64,000 nt of DNA from Brenneria corticis (GCF_003115855.1 NZ_KZ819082.1:104104-168103), one strand, 5' to 3'. Shown: positions 52,414 through 61,792, counted from the stretch's first letter. The notes: a model not told the origin generated them from the sequence alone. Made by a program: numbers and translations.

Positions 52414-53193
52414 TTAAAACGTGCCCGGATAGCTGCCGCCGTCGATAAGCAGATTTTGTCCGGTGATGTAGCCCGCCTGCGCCGCGCACAGAAAAGCGCA
52501 GGCGGCGCCGAACTCTTCCGGACGGCCGTAGCGTTTCGCGGTGCTGGCGGCGGCCCGCTCGCGCTGGATCTCGGCGAAGTCCCGGCCGCTTTGTTCCGAC
52601 AGCGAGCGGATGTGCTGCCACTGCCCCTCGGTGTCGAAAATCCCCGGCAGAATATTATTAATGGTCACGTTGCGCTCAACGAGCGTACGGGACAGGCCGG
52701 CGACAAACCCGGTCAGCCCTGAACGGGCGCTGTTGGACAAGCCCAGTTCAAGCTGGGGAATTTTCACGCTGCGGGAGGTAATATTGACGATGCGGCCGAA
52801 ACCGCGTTCGCTCATGCCGTCGACGGTCAGCCGGATCATCTCAATCGGCCCCAGCATCATGCTGTCGAGCGCCGCCAGCCAGTGTTCGCGCTGCCAGTGG
52901 CGGAAATCCCCCGGCGTCGGCCCGCTGGCGTTATTAATCAAAATATCGGGCCGGGGGCAGGCTTCCAGCGCGGCCTGGCGCCCGGCTTCGGTGGTAATGT
53001 CGGCGACGAAGGCGGCCGGGCGGTTGCCGGTCTGCTGATAAATGTCCTGCCGGGCGTCCTGCAGGGCGCTCCCGCTGCGCGCCAGCAGCGTCACCTCGAC
53101 CCCCTCCCGCGCCAGCTGCAATGCGGCGGCTTTGCCCAGCCCCCGGCTCGCGCCCCATACCAGCGCTTTTTTCCCCTGAATGCCAAGATCCAT
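52414..53193 (-). CDS. SDR-family protein lacking the YxxxK catalytic pair
   Basis: A 259-residue Rossmann-fold short-chain dehydrogenase/reductase. The cofactor site GASRGLGKAAA and NNASG are normal. At the position of the catalytic YxxxK the sequence is SNSAR (in LELGLSNSARSGLTGFVAGL), so Tyr and Lys appear replaced by Ser and Arg, as in a recognised SDR subgroup annotated as 3-oxoacyl-ACP reductase with ALSNTAR-type motifs. It may use a different proton relay. Adjacent to the ATPase gene (4-base gap) in one operon. Confidence 0.85.
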   Translation of the reverse strand: MDLGIQGKKALVWGASRGLGKAAALQLAREGVEVTLLARSGSALQDARQDIYQQTGNRPAAFVADITTEAGRQAALEACPRPDILINNASGPTPGDFRHWQREHWLAALDSMMLGPIEMIRLTVDGMSERGFGRIVNITSRSVKIPQLELGLSNSARSGLTGFVAGLSRTLVERNVTINNILPGIFDTEGQWQHIRSLSEQSGRDFAEIQRERAAASTAKRYGRPEEFGAACAFLCAAQAGYITGQNLLIDGGSYPGTF

Positions 53194-53197
53194 ACCA

Positions 53198-54934
53198 TTA
53201 AACCTCTTGAGTTAACCGTTCGCCCACCGTCGGCGCGGCGTTAGAGGGAATCCGCCGTTGGCGCAGCGAGGTTTCCCGTTGTCCGCTTGGCACCGCGTCG
53301 ATCAATTTGCGGGTGTAAGGGTGCTGCGGCTGGTGCCAGATACTGTAATGGTCGCCGCTTTCCACGCAGCGCCCGTCCTGCATCACCATCACCCGGTCGG
53401 CGATATAGCGCACCACGGCGAGATCGTGAGAAATAAACAGCAGCGAGAGTCCCATTTCATTCTTCAATTCAACCAGCAGGTTGAGGATTTGCGCCTGAAT
53501 GGAGACATCAAGGGCGGAAACGGGCTCATCGCAAATCACCAGTGACGGCCGCACCACCAGCGCCCTGGCGATGCCGATGCGCTGGCGCTGGCCGCCGGAA
53601 AATTCATGCGGATAGCGCTCCAGGCTGCTTTGCGGCAGTCCGACGCGCTCAATAATGTCGCGTATTGCCCGCCGGCGTTCGACGCGGTTGCCGAGACCGT
53701 GCACGATCAGCGGAGTTTCAAGAATATGGCCGATATCGTGGCGCGGATTGAGCGAGGCGTAGGGATCCTGAAATACCATCTGCACCTGACGGCGCAGCGC
53801 TTGCAGGCGTGACTCTTTCAGACGGGTGATCTCCTGGCCGTCAAGAATGATCTGGCCTTGCGTCGGCGGCAGCAGGCGCAGGATGGTTTTCGACAGGGTG
53901 GACTTGCCGCAGCCGGACTCGCCCACCAGACCCAGCGTTTCTCCGGGATAGATATCCAGCGAGACGTCGTCCACCGCGGCGACGGCGCCCTGCGGCGTCG
54001 GATATTCGGTGCGGATATGGCGCAGCGACAGCAACGGCCGGCCGCTGCGATCCGGAATGCGTTCGGGCAGCGGCGGCGGGGTGAACAGGGAGAACGCGGT
54101 TTCATCGCCCTGCGTGTGGTGGTGGATCTCCGCCAGCCGCGCGGTGTGGTAATGCGCTTCCCCCTCCATATGCAGCGAAGTGGCCAGCAGCCCCTGGGTG
54201 TAGCGGTGCGCGGGGGCGGCGAACAGCTGCGCCGTCGGCGCTTCCTCCACTTTTTGCCCGGCGTACATCACGGCAACGCGGTCGGCCCACTGCGCCACTA
54301 GGCCGAGATCGTGGGTAATCAGCAGCAGGCTCATGGAAAGCTCATGGCGCAGATTATCCAGCAGTTCCAGAATTTGCGCCTGAATGGTGACGTCCAGCGC
54401 GGTGGTCGGTTCATCGGCGATCAACAGCCGCGGCTGGCAGGCGACCGCCATGGCGATCATTACCCGCTGACGCTGCCCACCGGACAGGTTGTGCGGGAAA
54501 TCGTCCACGCGGCGGGCGGGGTCGGGAATTTTTACCAGATCCAGCAGTTCGACGGCTCTGGCCCGCGCGGCAGCGGTGGACAGATTTTCGTGCACTTGCA
54601 GGGTTTCGCTGATCTGCCGGCCGATGGATAACACCGGGTTGAGCGAGGTCATCGGCTCCTGAAAGATCATCGAGATGGCGTTGCCGCGCAGCCGGCGCAT
54701 CTGGCGGTCCGGCAGCGTGAGCAGATCCCGGCCTTCGAACAGAACGAGCCCGCTGATGCGGCCGGGTTCGGACACCAGCCGCATCAGCGCCAGCGCGGTG
54801 GCGGATTTGCCGCAGCCCGACTCCCCCACCAGCGCCAGCGTCTCGCCGGCGTTGATGGTCAGATTCAGCCCGCGCACGGCCTGATGCCCCGGAAAGGCGA
54901 CGCGTAAATCCTGGATCTCCAGCAGCGGCTTCAT
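53198..54934 (-). CDS. Fused double ATPase of a peptide/nickel-type ABC importer
   Basis: A 578-residue protein with two complete ABC domains joined (DppD-DppF type). Walker A occurs twice (GESGCGKSATALAL and GESGCGKSTLSKTI), with two signatures (LSGGQRQRVMIAMA and FSGGQRQRIGIARAL) and two oligopeptide-ATPase C-terminal segments. The ATG at 54934 (MKPLLEIQDLRVAF) overlaps the permease stop in ATGA. Energises import by the two permeases that precede it. Fused ATPases are common in GsiA-like importers. Confidence 0.93.
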   Translation of the reverse strand: MKPLLEIQDLRVAFPGHQAVRGLNLTINAGETLALVGESGCGKSATALALMRLVSEPGRISGLVLFEGRDLLTLPDRQMRRLRGNAISMIFQEPMTSLNPVLSIGRQISETLQVHENLSTAAARARAVELLDLVKIPDPARRVDDFPHNLSGGQRQRVMIAMAVACQPRLLIADEPTTALDVTIQAQILELLDNLRHELSMSLLLITHDLGLVAQWADRVAVMYAGQKVEEAPTAQLFAAPAHRYTQGLLATSLHMEGEAHYHTARLAEIHHHTQGDETAFSLFTPPPLPERIPDRSGRPLLSLRHIRTEYPTPQGAVAAVDDVSLDIYPGETLGLVGESGCGKSTLSKTILRLLPPTQGQIILDGQEITRLKESRLQALRRQVQMVFQDPYASLNPRHDIGHILETPLIVHGLGNRVERRRAIRDIIERVGLPQSSLERYPHEFSGGQRQRIGIARALVVRPSLVICDEPVSALDVSIQAQILNLLVELKNEMGLSLLFISHDLAVVRYIADRVMVMQDGRCVESGDHYSIWHQPQHPYTRKLIDAVPSGQRETSLRQRRIPSNAAPTVGERLTQEV

Positions 54935-55851
54935 ACGTCTCTCCCCCGCAGGCGCGGATTCAAGGCATCGTTCAGGGCGTCGCCCACCAGATTCAGCGAC
55001 AGCACGGTCAGCACCAGTACGGTGCCGGGCAGCACGGTGAGAAACCACTCGGTACGCAGTGACTCGCGGCCGGCGCCGATCATGCTGCCCCAGCTCACCC
55101 GGTTCGGATCGCCGAAGCCGAGAAACGACAGCGCCGATTCGATCAGAATGGCCGACGCCACCATCACCGATGTGGTGACGATAATCGAGGGCAGGGCGTT
55201 GGGCAGCATCTCCTGAAAAATAATGCGCAGGCTGGAAAAGCCCTGGCTGCGCGCGGCCATCACAAAATCGCTTTCCCGCAGCGAACGGAATTCGGAACGC
55301 ACCAGACGGGCGATGGTCGGCCATGACGCAATGCCGATAGCCACGGAAATCAGCCCGACGGAAGGGCTGCCGATGGCGACCAGCACCACCACCAGCAGAA
55401 AGGTCGGGAAGGTCTGGAACAGTTCGGTAATGTGCACCAGCACATCGTCTATCCGCCCGCCGAAATAACCGGCGAGGGCGCCCACCAGGGTGCCGATCAG
55501 CAGGCTGACGATTACCGCGGAGAAACCGATCTGCAGCGAAACCTGCGAGCCGTGGACGATGCCGGCGGCGACGTTCCGCCCCAGCGAGTCGGTTCCCAGC
55601 GGAAACTGGGCGTCTTCCCCCGGCCACAGAAAGGGCTGGGCCACCATATCCAGCGGATCGCCGGGATAGATAAGCGACGCGCAGGCGGCCATCAGAAACA
55701 CGATAAGCAGTAACAGTAAACCGCACATCCCCGCCGGATTGCGGATAAACGCGCGGATTTCCGGCGACGGGCGCCAGGGCGTTTTCAATGGCGTGGCCGC
55801 CGCGGCCCCGTTCCCCTCGGGGGAGACTTTGTCAGGGACAGTGTTATTCAT
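54931..55851 (-). CDS. ABC importer permease, DppC type
   Basis: A 306-residue inner-membrane permease with about 6 helices and an N-terminal OppC region. FPLGTDSLGRNVAAGIVHGS is the DppC-type signature; the EAA loop is in SDFVMAARSQGFSSLRIIFQ. Two bases downstream of the DppB gene. Confidence 0.94.
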   Translation of the reverse strand: MNNTVPDKVSPEGNGAAAATPLKTPWRPSPEIRAFIRNPAGMCGLLLLLIVFLMAACASLIYPGDPLDMVAQPFLWPGEDAQFPLGTDSLGRNVAAGIVHGSQVSLQIGFSAVIVSLLIGTLVGALAGYFGGRIDDVLVHITELFQTFPTFLLVVVLVAIGSPSVGLISVAIGIASWPTIARLVRSEFRSLRESDFVMAARSQGFSSLRIIFQEMLPNALPSIIVTTSVMVASAILIESALSFLGFGDPNRVSWGSMIGAGRESLRTEWFLTVLPGTVLVLTVLSLNLVGDALNDALNPRLRGRDV

Positions 55852-55853
55852 AA

Positions 55854-56840
55854 TCAGCGAACCTTAATACGCGGATCGAGCCAGGATTGCAGTAAGTCCA
55901 CCAGCACGTTCGCCAGAATGACCAGAAACGCCGACAGCAGCAGCACGCCGAGCAGCACGTTGAAATCGCGCGCCATCACGGCTTCCAGCGCCAGACGTCC
56001 CAGCCCCGGCCAGCTGAATACGGTTTCCACCACGGCGGCGCCGCCCAGCAGGTTGCCGAAATGCATGCCGGCCACGGTGGTGATGGGCAGCAGGGCGCAG
56101 CGTAAAATATGGCGAACGGTGACCAGCAACGGCGCCAGCCCTTTGGCATGGGCGGTGCGCACAAAATCCTGCTGGGCGATTTCCAGCATCGCCGCGCGGG
56201 TCAGACGCGCATAGATGGCGATAAAAAAGCTGCTGAGCGCCACTATCGGCAGGACGGCATGCCGCAGCATGTCCTGGAGATGCGCCCAGCCGGTCAGATT
56301 GGCGCCGATGGTCATGTTCCCCCCACTCGGCAGCCAGTCGAGGTGGACGGAAAACAGGATCAGGGCCATCAGGCCGATCCAGAATCCGGGAGTGGAATAG
56401 AGCAGCAGCGCCAACAGCGAGAGCAGCCGATCGGGCCATTTTCCCGCCCACACCGCCATCACGGCGCCCAGCAGAACGCCCACCACGATAGCCACCAGCT
56501 GCGACAGCAGCATCAGGAACAGCGTGCCGGGCAGGCGGGACATGATCAGCTCCATCACCGGCGCGTTGTAGCGCGGCGAAAAGCCGAGGCTGAACTGCGC
56601 CAGGTTGCTCAGGTAGGCGTACAGCTGTTGCAGAATGGGCAGATCGAGGCCGAACTGGGTGCGCATATGGGCCATGGTGGCTTCGGTCGCGCTGCCCGAC
56701 TCGCCGGCCAGCACGTCGACCGCATCCCCCGGCACCAGCTGCAGCAGGAAAAACACCAGAATGACGATGCCGATCGCCGTCGGCAGCGCGTGGAGCAGCG
56801 TGCGTCGCAATACGCGCCCGATTCGTTCTAATCTATTCAT
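55854..56840 (-). CDS. ABC importer permease, DppB type
   Basis: A 328-residue permease with about 6 helices. The DppB signature LVPGDAVDVLAG follows helix 1; the EAA loop is QQDFVRTAHAKGLAPLLVTV. ATG 56840 is chosen over GTG 56843 because AAGG is spaced 6 bases from it. It is separated from the binding-protein gene by a hairpin. Confidence 0.94.
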   Translation of the reverse strand: MNRLERIGRVLRRTLLHALPTAIGIVILVFFLLQLVPGDAVDVLAGESGSATEATMAHMRTQFGLDLPILQQLYAYLSNLAQFSLGFSPRYNAPVMELIMSRLPGTLFLMLLSQLVAIVVGVLLGAVMAVWAGKWPDRLLSLLALLLYSTPGFWIGLMALILFSVHLDWLPSGGNMTIGANLTGWAHLQDMLRHAVLPIVALSSFFIAIYARLTRAAMLEIAQQDFVRTAHAKGLAPLLVTVRHILRCALLPITTVAGMHFGNLLGGAAVVETVFSWPGLGRLALEAVMARDFNVLLGVLLLSAFLVILANVLVDLLQSWLDPRIKVR

Positions 56841-56856
56841 CACTCACCTTTATGAG

Positions 56857-56882
56857 GCTCCCCCCCGTGGCGGCGGGGGAGC
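56857..56882 (-). terminator. Intra-operon hairpin between binding protein and permease genes
   Basis: GCTCCCCC/GGGGGAGC stem on the minus strand. Such hairpins usually stabilise the binding-protein mRNA and attenuate the rest, giving excess binding protein. Confidence 0.7.
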
Positions 56883-56888
56883 ATCGTT

Positions 56889-58484
56889 TTACTGATCCAG
56901 CCACACTTCGGCCAGGCTGCCGTTTACCCCCTGAATATCGGTCAGGTGGTTGTGTACCCGCTTGTTGTAAATGGTCAGGCGTTTAATCTGCAGCAGGTTA
57001 AGGTCCGGCAGCTCGACTTCGACGATGCGCTGGAACTGTTTATACAATTCGGCGCGTTTGGCCGGATCGATCTCCACCGCGGCCTGTTCCAGCAAACGGT
57101 CCACTTCCGGGTTGTGGTAGTGAGATCCGTTGCCGAAGGGTACGCCGGGCTTAAAGGACTGCGACCAGTAGAGACGCTGTACGCCTACCGCCGGATCGAA
57201 CAGGTTGGAAATGGAGTGGTTGGTAAAATCGAAGTCGCGATCGGTATAAACGCGCTTGATATAGGTGGCGAAATCCTGTGAGCGAATGGTGACGTCGATA
57301 CCGACCTTCGCCAGGGCGGATTTAACGTATTCGGCCACGCGCTTAAAGCCGTCGCCGTAAGGCAGGTAGTCATGGGTCAGCTTAAAGCGGATGCCGTTCG
57401 CCTGTTTGGGAAAGCCCGCCTCGTCCAGCAGGGCGTTGGCCTTGGCGATATCGAAACCATAGGGGGACGGCGTGCCGTCATGGAATTGCGCCAGCTCCGG
57501 GGTAATCGGCGTCGGCGAGCTTACCGCGTAGCCGTACCACACCACGTTTTTCAGTACGTCGCGGTTAATACTGTGGGCGATCGCCTGGCGGACTTTCAGG
57601 TGTTTCAGGTAGCTATTATCCAGATTGAATTCGATGCGGGTTTGCGTCGGCCCGTAGCCATAGCCGCCGGTTTCAATACCCAGCTTGCTGTTCTTCTCGA
57701 TGCGTCCGATTTCGCTTAACGGCACCGGCGATTCGCTGCCGAGGTCGAGCGCGCCGGTTTCAAACGCAATGGTGCGCGTGGCGGCGTCGGGAATAAATTT
57801 CACCACCAGCTTGTCAATATAGGGTTTGGGCTGATCCCAATATTGCGGGTTGCGTTCGTAAATGATATGGCTGCCGCGCACCCATTCCTTAAAGACGTAG
57901 GGGCCGGTGCCGACCGGCGCGGTATTGTGCGGATTGCTGCGAATATCGGTGCCTTCATACAGGTGCTTCGGCACGATGGGGGCTTCATTCGCCGAGAAGG
58001 CGCTCAATAAATAGGGCGCCGGCTGCGACAGTTCAACCACCGCGGTATAGGGATCGGGGGTTTTCACGTCGGTGACGCTGGCGAAGGTTCCCTGGCCGCG
58101 TGAATTATATTGTCTGACCGCCAGTATGGAGAAGGCGACGTCCGCGGAGGTGAAATCCTTGCCGTCGTGCCATTTCACGCCCTGGCGCAGATGAAAGGTA
58201 TACTGCTTGCCGTCCGGGCTGATCGACCAACTGGTGGCCAAGGCGGGAACCGGCTTCAGGTCGAAGTCATAATTAAGCAACCCTTCGATGACCTTGGAAT
58301 TGACCTTGAGAATGGGGCCGGCGGTATTGATCAGCGTGGTCAGCACCGGCGGTTCCGGCTCGACCAGAAAATTAAGGGTTCCGCCGCGTTTGGGCGTGGG
58401 GTCTGCTGCCTGGCCGTGTAGACTGAATAGCGAAGAAGCTATTACCAATATTGATAAAAGTGCATGTTTTTTCATCTTTCCCAT
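56889..58484 (-). CDS. Periplasmic solute-binding protein, family 5 (peptide/opine type)
   Basis: A 531-residue SBP_bac_5 protein with a signal peptide (KKHALLSILVIASSLFSLHG, cleaved near QAA). The mature start PKRGGTLNFLVEPEPPVLTT and YTFHLRQGVKWHDGKDFTSA (family signature) are clear. MKK at 58475 is an alternative start. First gene of the minus-strand operon. The ligand cannot be assigned; family members bind peptides, glutathione, opines, nickel or sugars. Confidence 0.93.
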   Translation of the reverse strand: MGKMKKHALLSILVIASSLFSLHGQAADPTPKRGGTLNFLVEPEPPVLTTLINTAGPILKVNSKVIEGLLNYDFDLKPVPALATSWSISPDGKQYTFHLRQGVKWHDGKDFTSADVAFSILAVRQYNSRGQGTFASVTDVKTPDPYTAVVELSQPAPYLLSAFSANEAPIVPKHLYEGTDIRSNPHNTAPVGTGPYVFKEWVRGSHIIYERNPQYWDQPKPYIDKLVVKFIPDAATRTIAFETGALDLGSESPVPLSEIGRIEKNSKLGIETGGYGYGPTQTRIEFNLDNSYLKHLKVRQAIAHSINRDVLKNVVWYGYAVSSPTPITPELAQFHDGTPSPYGFDIAKANALLDEAGFPKQANGIRFKLTHDYLPYGDGFKRVAEYVKSALAKVGIDVTIRSQDFATYIKRVYTDRDFDFTNHSISNLFDPAVGVQRLYWSQSFKPGVPFGNGSHYHNPEVDRLLEQAAVEIDPAKRAELYKQFQRIVEVELPDLNLLQIKRLTIYNKRVHNHLTDIQGVNGSLAEVWLDQ

Positions 58485-58545
58485 CCGTATCGGAGCGTGG
58501 ATTCTGCGTTTTTATTTTCTATCGCGACCGTATCCCAACGACCGT

Positions 58546-58563
58546 TTTAAACGAACGTTTAAA
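58546..58563. promoter_or_regulatory. Palindrome TTTAAACGAACGTTTAAA, candidate TetR operator
   Basis: Perfect 8-bp arms around AA in the 189-bp divergent region between the binding-protein gene and the molybdoenzyme gene. Size and style fit a TetR-family operator, and the cluster encodes a TetR protein. It could control both directions. Confidence 0.7.
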
Positions 58564-58673
58564 TTCGGATAAGCAATCTCGAATTACGCATAAATCATTG
58601 GCGACGCCGGCGATTGGGCAAGGCGCGGATTCAGGCTATTATATAGTTCGCTAACTACTACCATGAGGTCGTC

Positions 58674-60932
58674 ATGTCGATTAAACGTTATCCACACCTG
58701 GCTCACTGGGGCGCGTTTACCGCCGTTGTTGAAGACGGAAAATTGATTCGCTGCGAGCCATTCGCGGGCGACCCTTCACCTTCTCCCATGCTCGACTCCA
58801 TTGTTCCGCTGGTCTATTCGGAACGCCGCATCCGGCGGCCCGCGGTGCGTCGCTCCTGGCTGCAGCAGCGTGAAAAGAGCGATGGTTCGCTGCGCGGCAA
58901 AGAAGACTTTGTCGAGGTCGACTGGGACGTGGCGCTCGACCTGGTGGCGGAGGAAAACCGCCGTATCCGCGATCGCTACGGCGCCGACGGGCTGTTTGCC
59001 GGTTCCTACGGCTGGTCTTCCGCCGGACGCTTTCACCATGCCCGCTCCCAGGTGCGCCGGTTTTACTTTTCCGGCGGCGGCGCGGTGGACCAACTGGGCA
59101 ACTACAGCTGGGGAGCGGCGCAGTTTTTCCTGCCGTATGTCATCGGCACCTTCCATCCGCTGACCGGCAAGGTGACCGAGTGGCGCAGCGTCGCCGAACA
59201 CTGCGATATTTTTCTCGCCTTTGGCGGCCTGGCGCTGAAAAACGCCCAGGTGGCCTCCGGCGGCGCGGGGCACCATACGCTGCGGCCGGCGCTGGAAAAG
59301 CTGGTGGCGAAGGGCATTCCGGTGATCAATATCAGCCCGATGCGCGATGACTGCCCGGCGTTCGTCAATGCGGAGTGGATCCCCATCCGCCCGAATACCG
59401 ATGTGGCGCTGATGCTGGCGCTGGGGTATGAGATCCAGCGCCTGGGGGCCGACGACAAGGATTTCCTGCAACGTTACTGCGTCGGCTATGAGCAACTGAC
59501 GGACTATCTTGGCGGCCGTAGCGACGGCACGGCGAAAACGCCGGCCTGGGCCAGCGCCATTACCGGCATTCCGGCGGCGCGCATCGAGCGGCTGGCGCGG
59601 CAGTTGATCGGCGTGCGCAGCTTTATCACCTGCTCCTACTCCGTTCAGCGGGCGCATCGGGGCGAACAGCCTTATTGGATGATGATCGCCCTGTCGTCGA
59701 TGCTGGGGCAGGTCGGGCTGCCGGGCGGCGGTTTCTCGTTCGGCCACGGATCGATGAACAGCGTCGGCAACGAACGTATCGCCACCCCGGCGCCGGCGTC
59801 GCCTTCCCACCCGAATCCCGGGCGGTCGATCCCGGTGGCGCGCATCGCCGATATGCTGTTGCATCCCGGTCAGCCCTATACCTTTCAGGGGGAAACGCAT
59901 CACTACCCCGACATTCATTTGATTCACTGGGCCGGGGGCAATCCTTTCCATCACCACCAGCAGTTGAACCGGCTGGTGGAGGGGTGGAGCAAGCCCGACA
60001 CGGTGGTGGTGCAGGATATCGTCTGGACGCCGGCGGCGCGGATGGCGGATATCGTGCTGCCGGTGACCACCACTCTGGAGCGCAACGATATCGGCGGCTC
60101 TTCCCGCGATCGCTTTATTTTCGCCATGCATCAGGCCATCGCCCCGCGGCATCAGGCGCGCCATGATTTCGACATCTTCAGCGAACTGGCGCAGCGGCTG
60201 GGCTATGGGGACGCTTTCACCCAAAACCGCAGCGAGCGGGAGTGGCTGACCACGCTCTATGACGAGTGCCGCGCCAGACAGCAAGAGGCCGCGCAATCCT
60301 GGCCGTCGTTTGACGAGTTCTGGCGGCAAGGGCACGTCGAGATCCCGATGGACGACAAGCCGTTCGTGTTCTTTGAGGATTTCCGCCGCGATCCGCAGCA
60401 GCATGCGCTGCAAACGCCCAGCGGTAAAATCGAACTGTTCAGTTCCACCATCGCCGGGTATGACTACCCCGACTTTGCGCCGCATCCCGAATGGCGGCCG
60501 CCGGTTGAATGGCTGGGGGCGTCGGCCACGCAAACCTGGCCGCTGCACTTTATTTCCATTCAGCCTGGCGATCGGCTGCACAGCCAACTGGCGACGACGC
60601 CCCAGGTCGAAGCGAATAAAACCGCGGGCCGGGAGACGCTCTATATGCATCCGCAGGATGCGGCGGCGCGCGGCATCAACGAGGGTTTCCAGGTGGAAGT
60701 CAGCAACGATCGCGGGCGTATTTATGCCGGCGTGCGGATCACCGACGGCGTGACGCCGGGGGTGGTGATTATGGCTACCGGCGCCTGGTTCGATCCCGGT
60801 TTCGGCCAAAAAGAGTGGCACCCGGTCGAGCAGTCGGGGAACGCGAACGTGCTGACGCTGGATATCGGCACCTCCTCCTTGACGCAGGGGCCGAACGCCA
60901 TGAGCTGCCTGGTGGAGGTGGCGCCGGTTTAG
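58674..60932 (+). CDS. BisC-like molybdopterin oxidoreductase
   Basis: A 752-residue molybdopterin-dependent enzyme of the DMSO-reductase family without an N-terminal Fe-S motif or signal peptide, so cytoplasmic. GSYGWSSAGRFHHARSQ corresponds to the region with the Mo-ligating Ser of BisC/TorA/DorA; IHWAGGNPFHHHQQLNRL and VDEF-type blocks with DIVLPVTTTLERNDIGGSSR bind the pterin cofactor. BisC reduces biotin and methionine sulfoxides. Divergent from the peptide-type importer operon across a palindrome, suggesting shared control and a reductive step on the imported compound or its product. Not in this position in E. coli. Confidence 0.88.
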   Translation: MSIKRYPHLAHWGAFTAVVEDGKLIRCEPFAGDPSPSPMLDSIVPLVYSERRIRRPAVRRSWLQQREKSDGSLRGKEDFVEVDWDVALDLVAEENRRIRDRYGADGLFAGSYGWSSAGRFHHARSQVRRFYFSGGGAVDQLGNYSWGAAQFFLPYVIGTFHPLTGKVTEWRSVAEHCDIFLAFGGLALKNAQVASGGAGHHTLRPALEKLVAKGIPVINISPMRDDCPAFVNAEWIPIRPNTDVALMLALGYEIQRLGADDKDFLQRYCVGYEQLTDYLGGRSDGTAKTPAWASAITGIPAARIERLARQLIGVRSFITCSYSVQRAHRGEQPYWMMIALSSMLGQVGLPGGGFSFGHGSMNSVGNERIATPAPASPSHPNPGRSIPVARIADMLLHPGQPYTFQGETHHYPDIHLIHWAGGNPFHHHQQLNRLVEGWSKPDTVVVQDIVWTPAARMADIVLPVTTTLERNDIGGSSRDRFIFAMHQAIAPRHQARHDFDIFSELAQRLGYGDAFTQNRSEREWLTTLYDECRARQQEAAQSWPSFDEFWRQGHVEIPMDDKPFVFFEDFRRDPQQHALQTPSGKIELFSSTIAGYDYPDFAPHPEWRPPVEWLGASATQTWPLHFISIQPGDRLHSQLATTPQVEANKTAGRETLYMHPQDAAARGINEGFQVEVSNDRGRIYAGVRITDGVTPGVVIMATGAWFDPGFGQKEWHPVEQSGNANVLTLDIGTSSLTQGPNAMSCLVEVAPV

Positions 60933-60979
60933 GGGTATCCTGTGGCGTTTTTATTTTCCCGATTTAAAGGTTGGCAGCA

Positions 60980-61792
60980 ATGAGTACGCAATTATCCGAA
61001 GCCTATCTACAGCGTTTCGGCGGCACCGCGCGTTTATACGGTCGGCAGGCGCTGGCGCTGTTTTCTCAGGCGCATGTCTGCGTGATAGGCATCGGCGGGG
61101 TGGGGTCATGGGCGGCGGAAGCGCTGGCCCGCACCGGCATCGGCGCCATCACCCTGATTGATATGGATGACGTGTGCGTCAGTAACACCAACCGGCAGAT
61201 CCATGCGCTGCGCCAGCATACCGGGCAGGCGAAAACCGAGGTGATGGCCGAACGCATTCTGGCCATCAATCCTGAATGCAGGGTGACCTGCGTGGATGAT
61301 TTTATCAGCGCCGAGAATGTCGCGGCGCTGCTCGACGGCGATTTCAGCTACGTGATCGACGCCATTGACAGCGTGCGCCCCAAAGCCGCGCTGCTCTCCT
61401 ACTGCCGGCGTTACAAGATCCCGGTGGTGACCACGGGGGGCGCCGGCGGACAGATTGATCCGACGCGTATCGCGGTGGCCGATCTGGCAAAAACCATTCA
61501 GGATCCGCTGGCGGCCAAACTGCGCGAGCGGCTGAAGCACGACTTTAACGTGGTGAAAAACAGCAAGGGCAAGCTGGGGATAGACTGTGTGTTTTCCAGC
61601 GAGCCGCTGGTTTATCCGCAGCCCGACGGCTCGGTTTGCGCCTCGCGCGGCAGCGCCGAAGGGGTGAAACGCATGGACTGCGCCTCCGGTTTCGGCGCCG
61701 CGACCATGGTGACGGCGACGTTCGGTTTTGTTGCCGTTTCCCACGCGCTGAAGAAGATGATGGCGAAAGAGGCGCGCCGGTCAGGGGAATAA
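60980..61792 (+). CDS. tcdA: tRNA threonylcarbamoyladenosine dehydratase
   Basis: A 270-residue E1-like enzyme (CsdL/YgdL) that activates t6A37 with ATP to form cyclic ct6A in tRNA. The Rossmann motif GIGGVGSWAAEALARTGIG and the Asp in LIDMDDVCVSNTNRQIHA are conserved. ATG 60980 (MSTQLSEAYLQRF) is used, with AAAGG upstream. Convergent with csdA-csdE, its sulfur-transfer partners. Confidence 0.94.
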   Translation: MSTQLSEAYLQRFGGTARLYGRQALALFSQAHVCVIGIGGVGSWAAEALARTGIGAITLIDMDDVCVSNTNRQIHALRQHTGQAKTEVMAERILAINPECRVTCVDDFISAENVAALLDGDFSYVIDAIDSVRPKAALLSYCRRYKIPVVTTGGAGGQIDPTRIAVADLAKTIQDPLAAKLRERLKHDFNVVKNSKGKLGIDCVFSSEPLVYPQPDGSVCASRGSAEGVKRMDCASGFGAATMVTATFGFVAVSHALKKMMAKEARRSGE

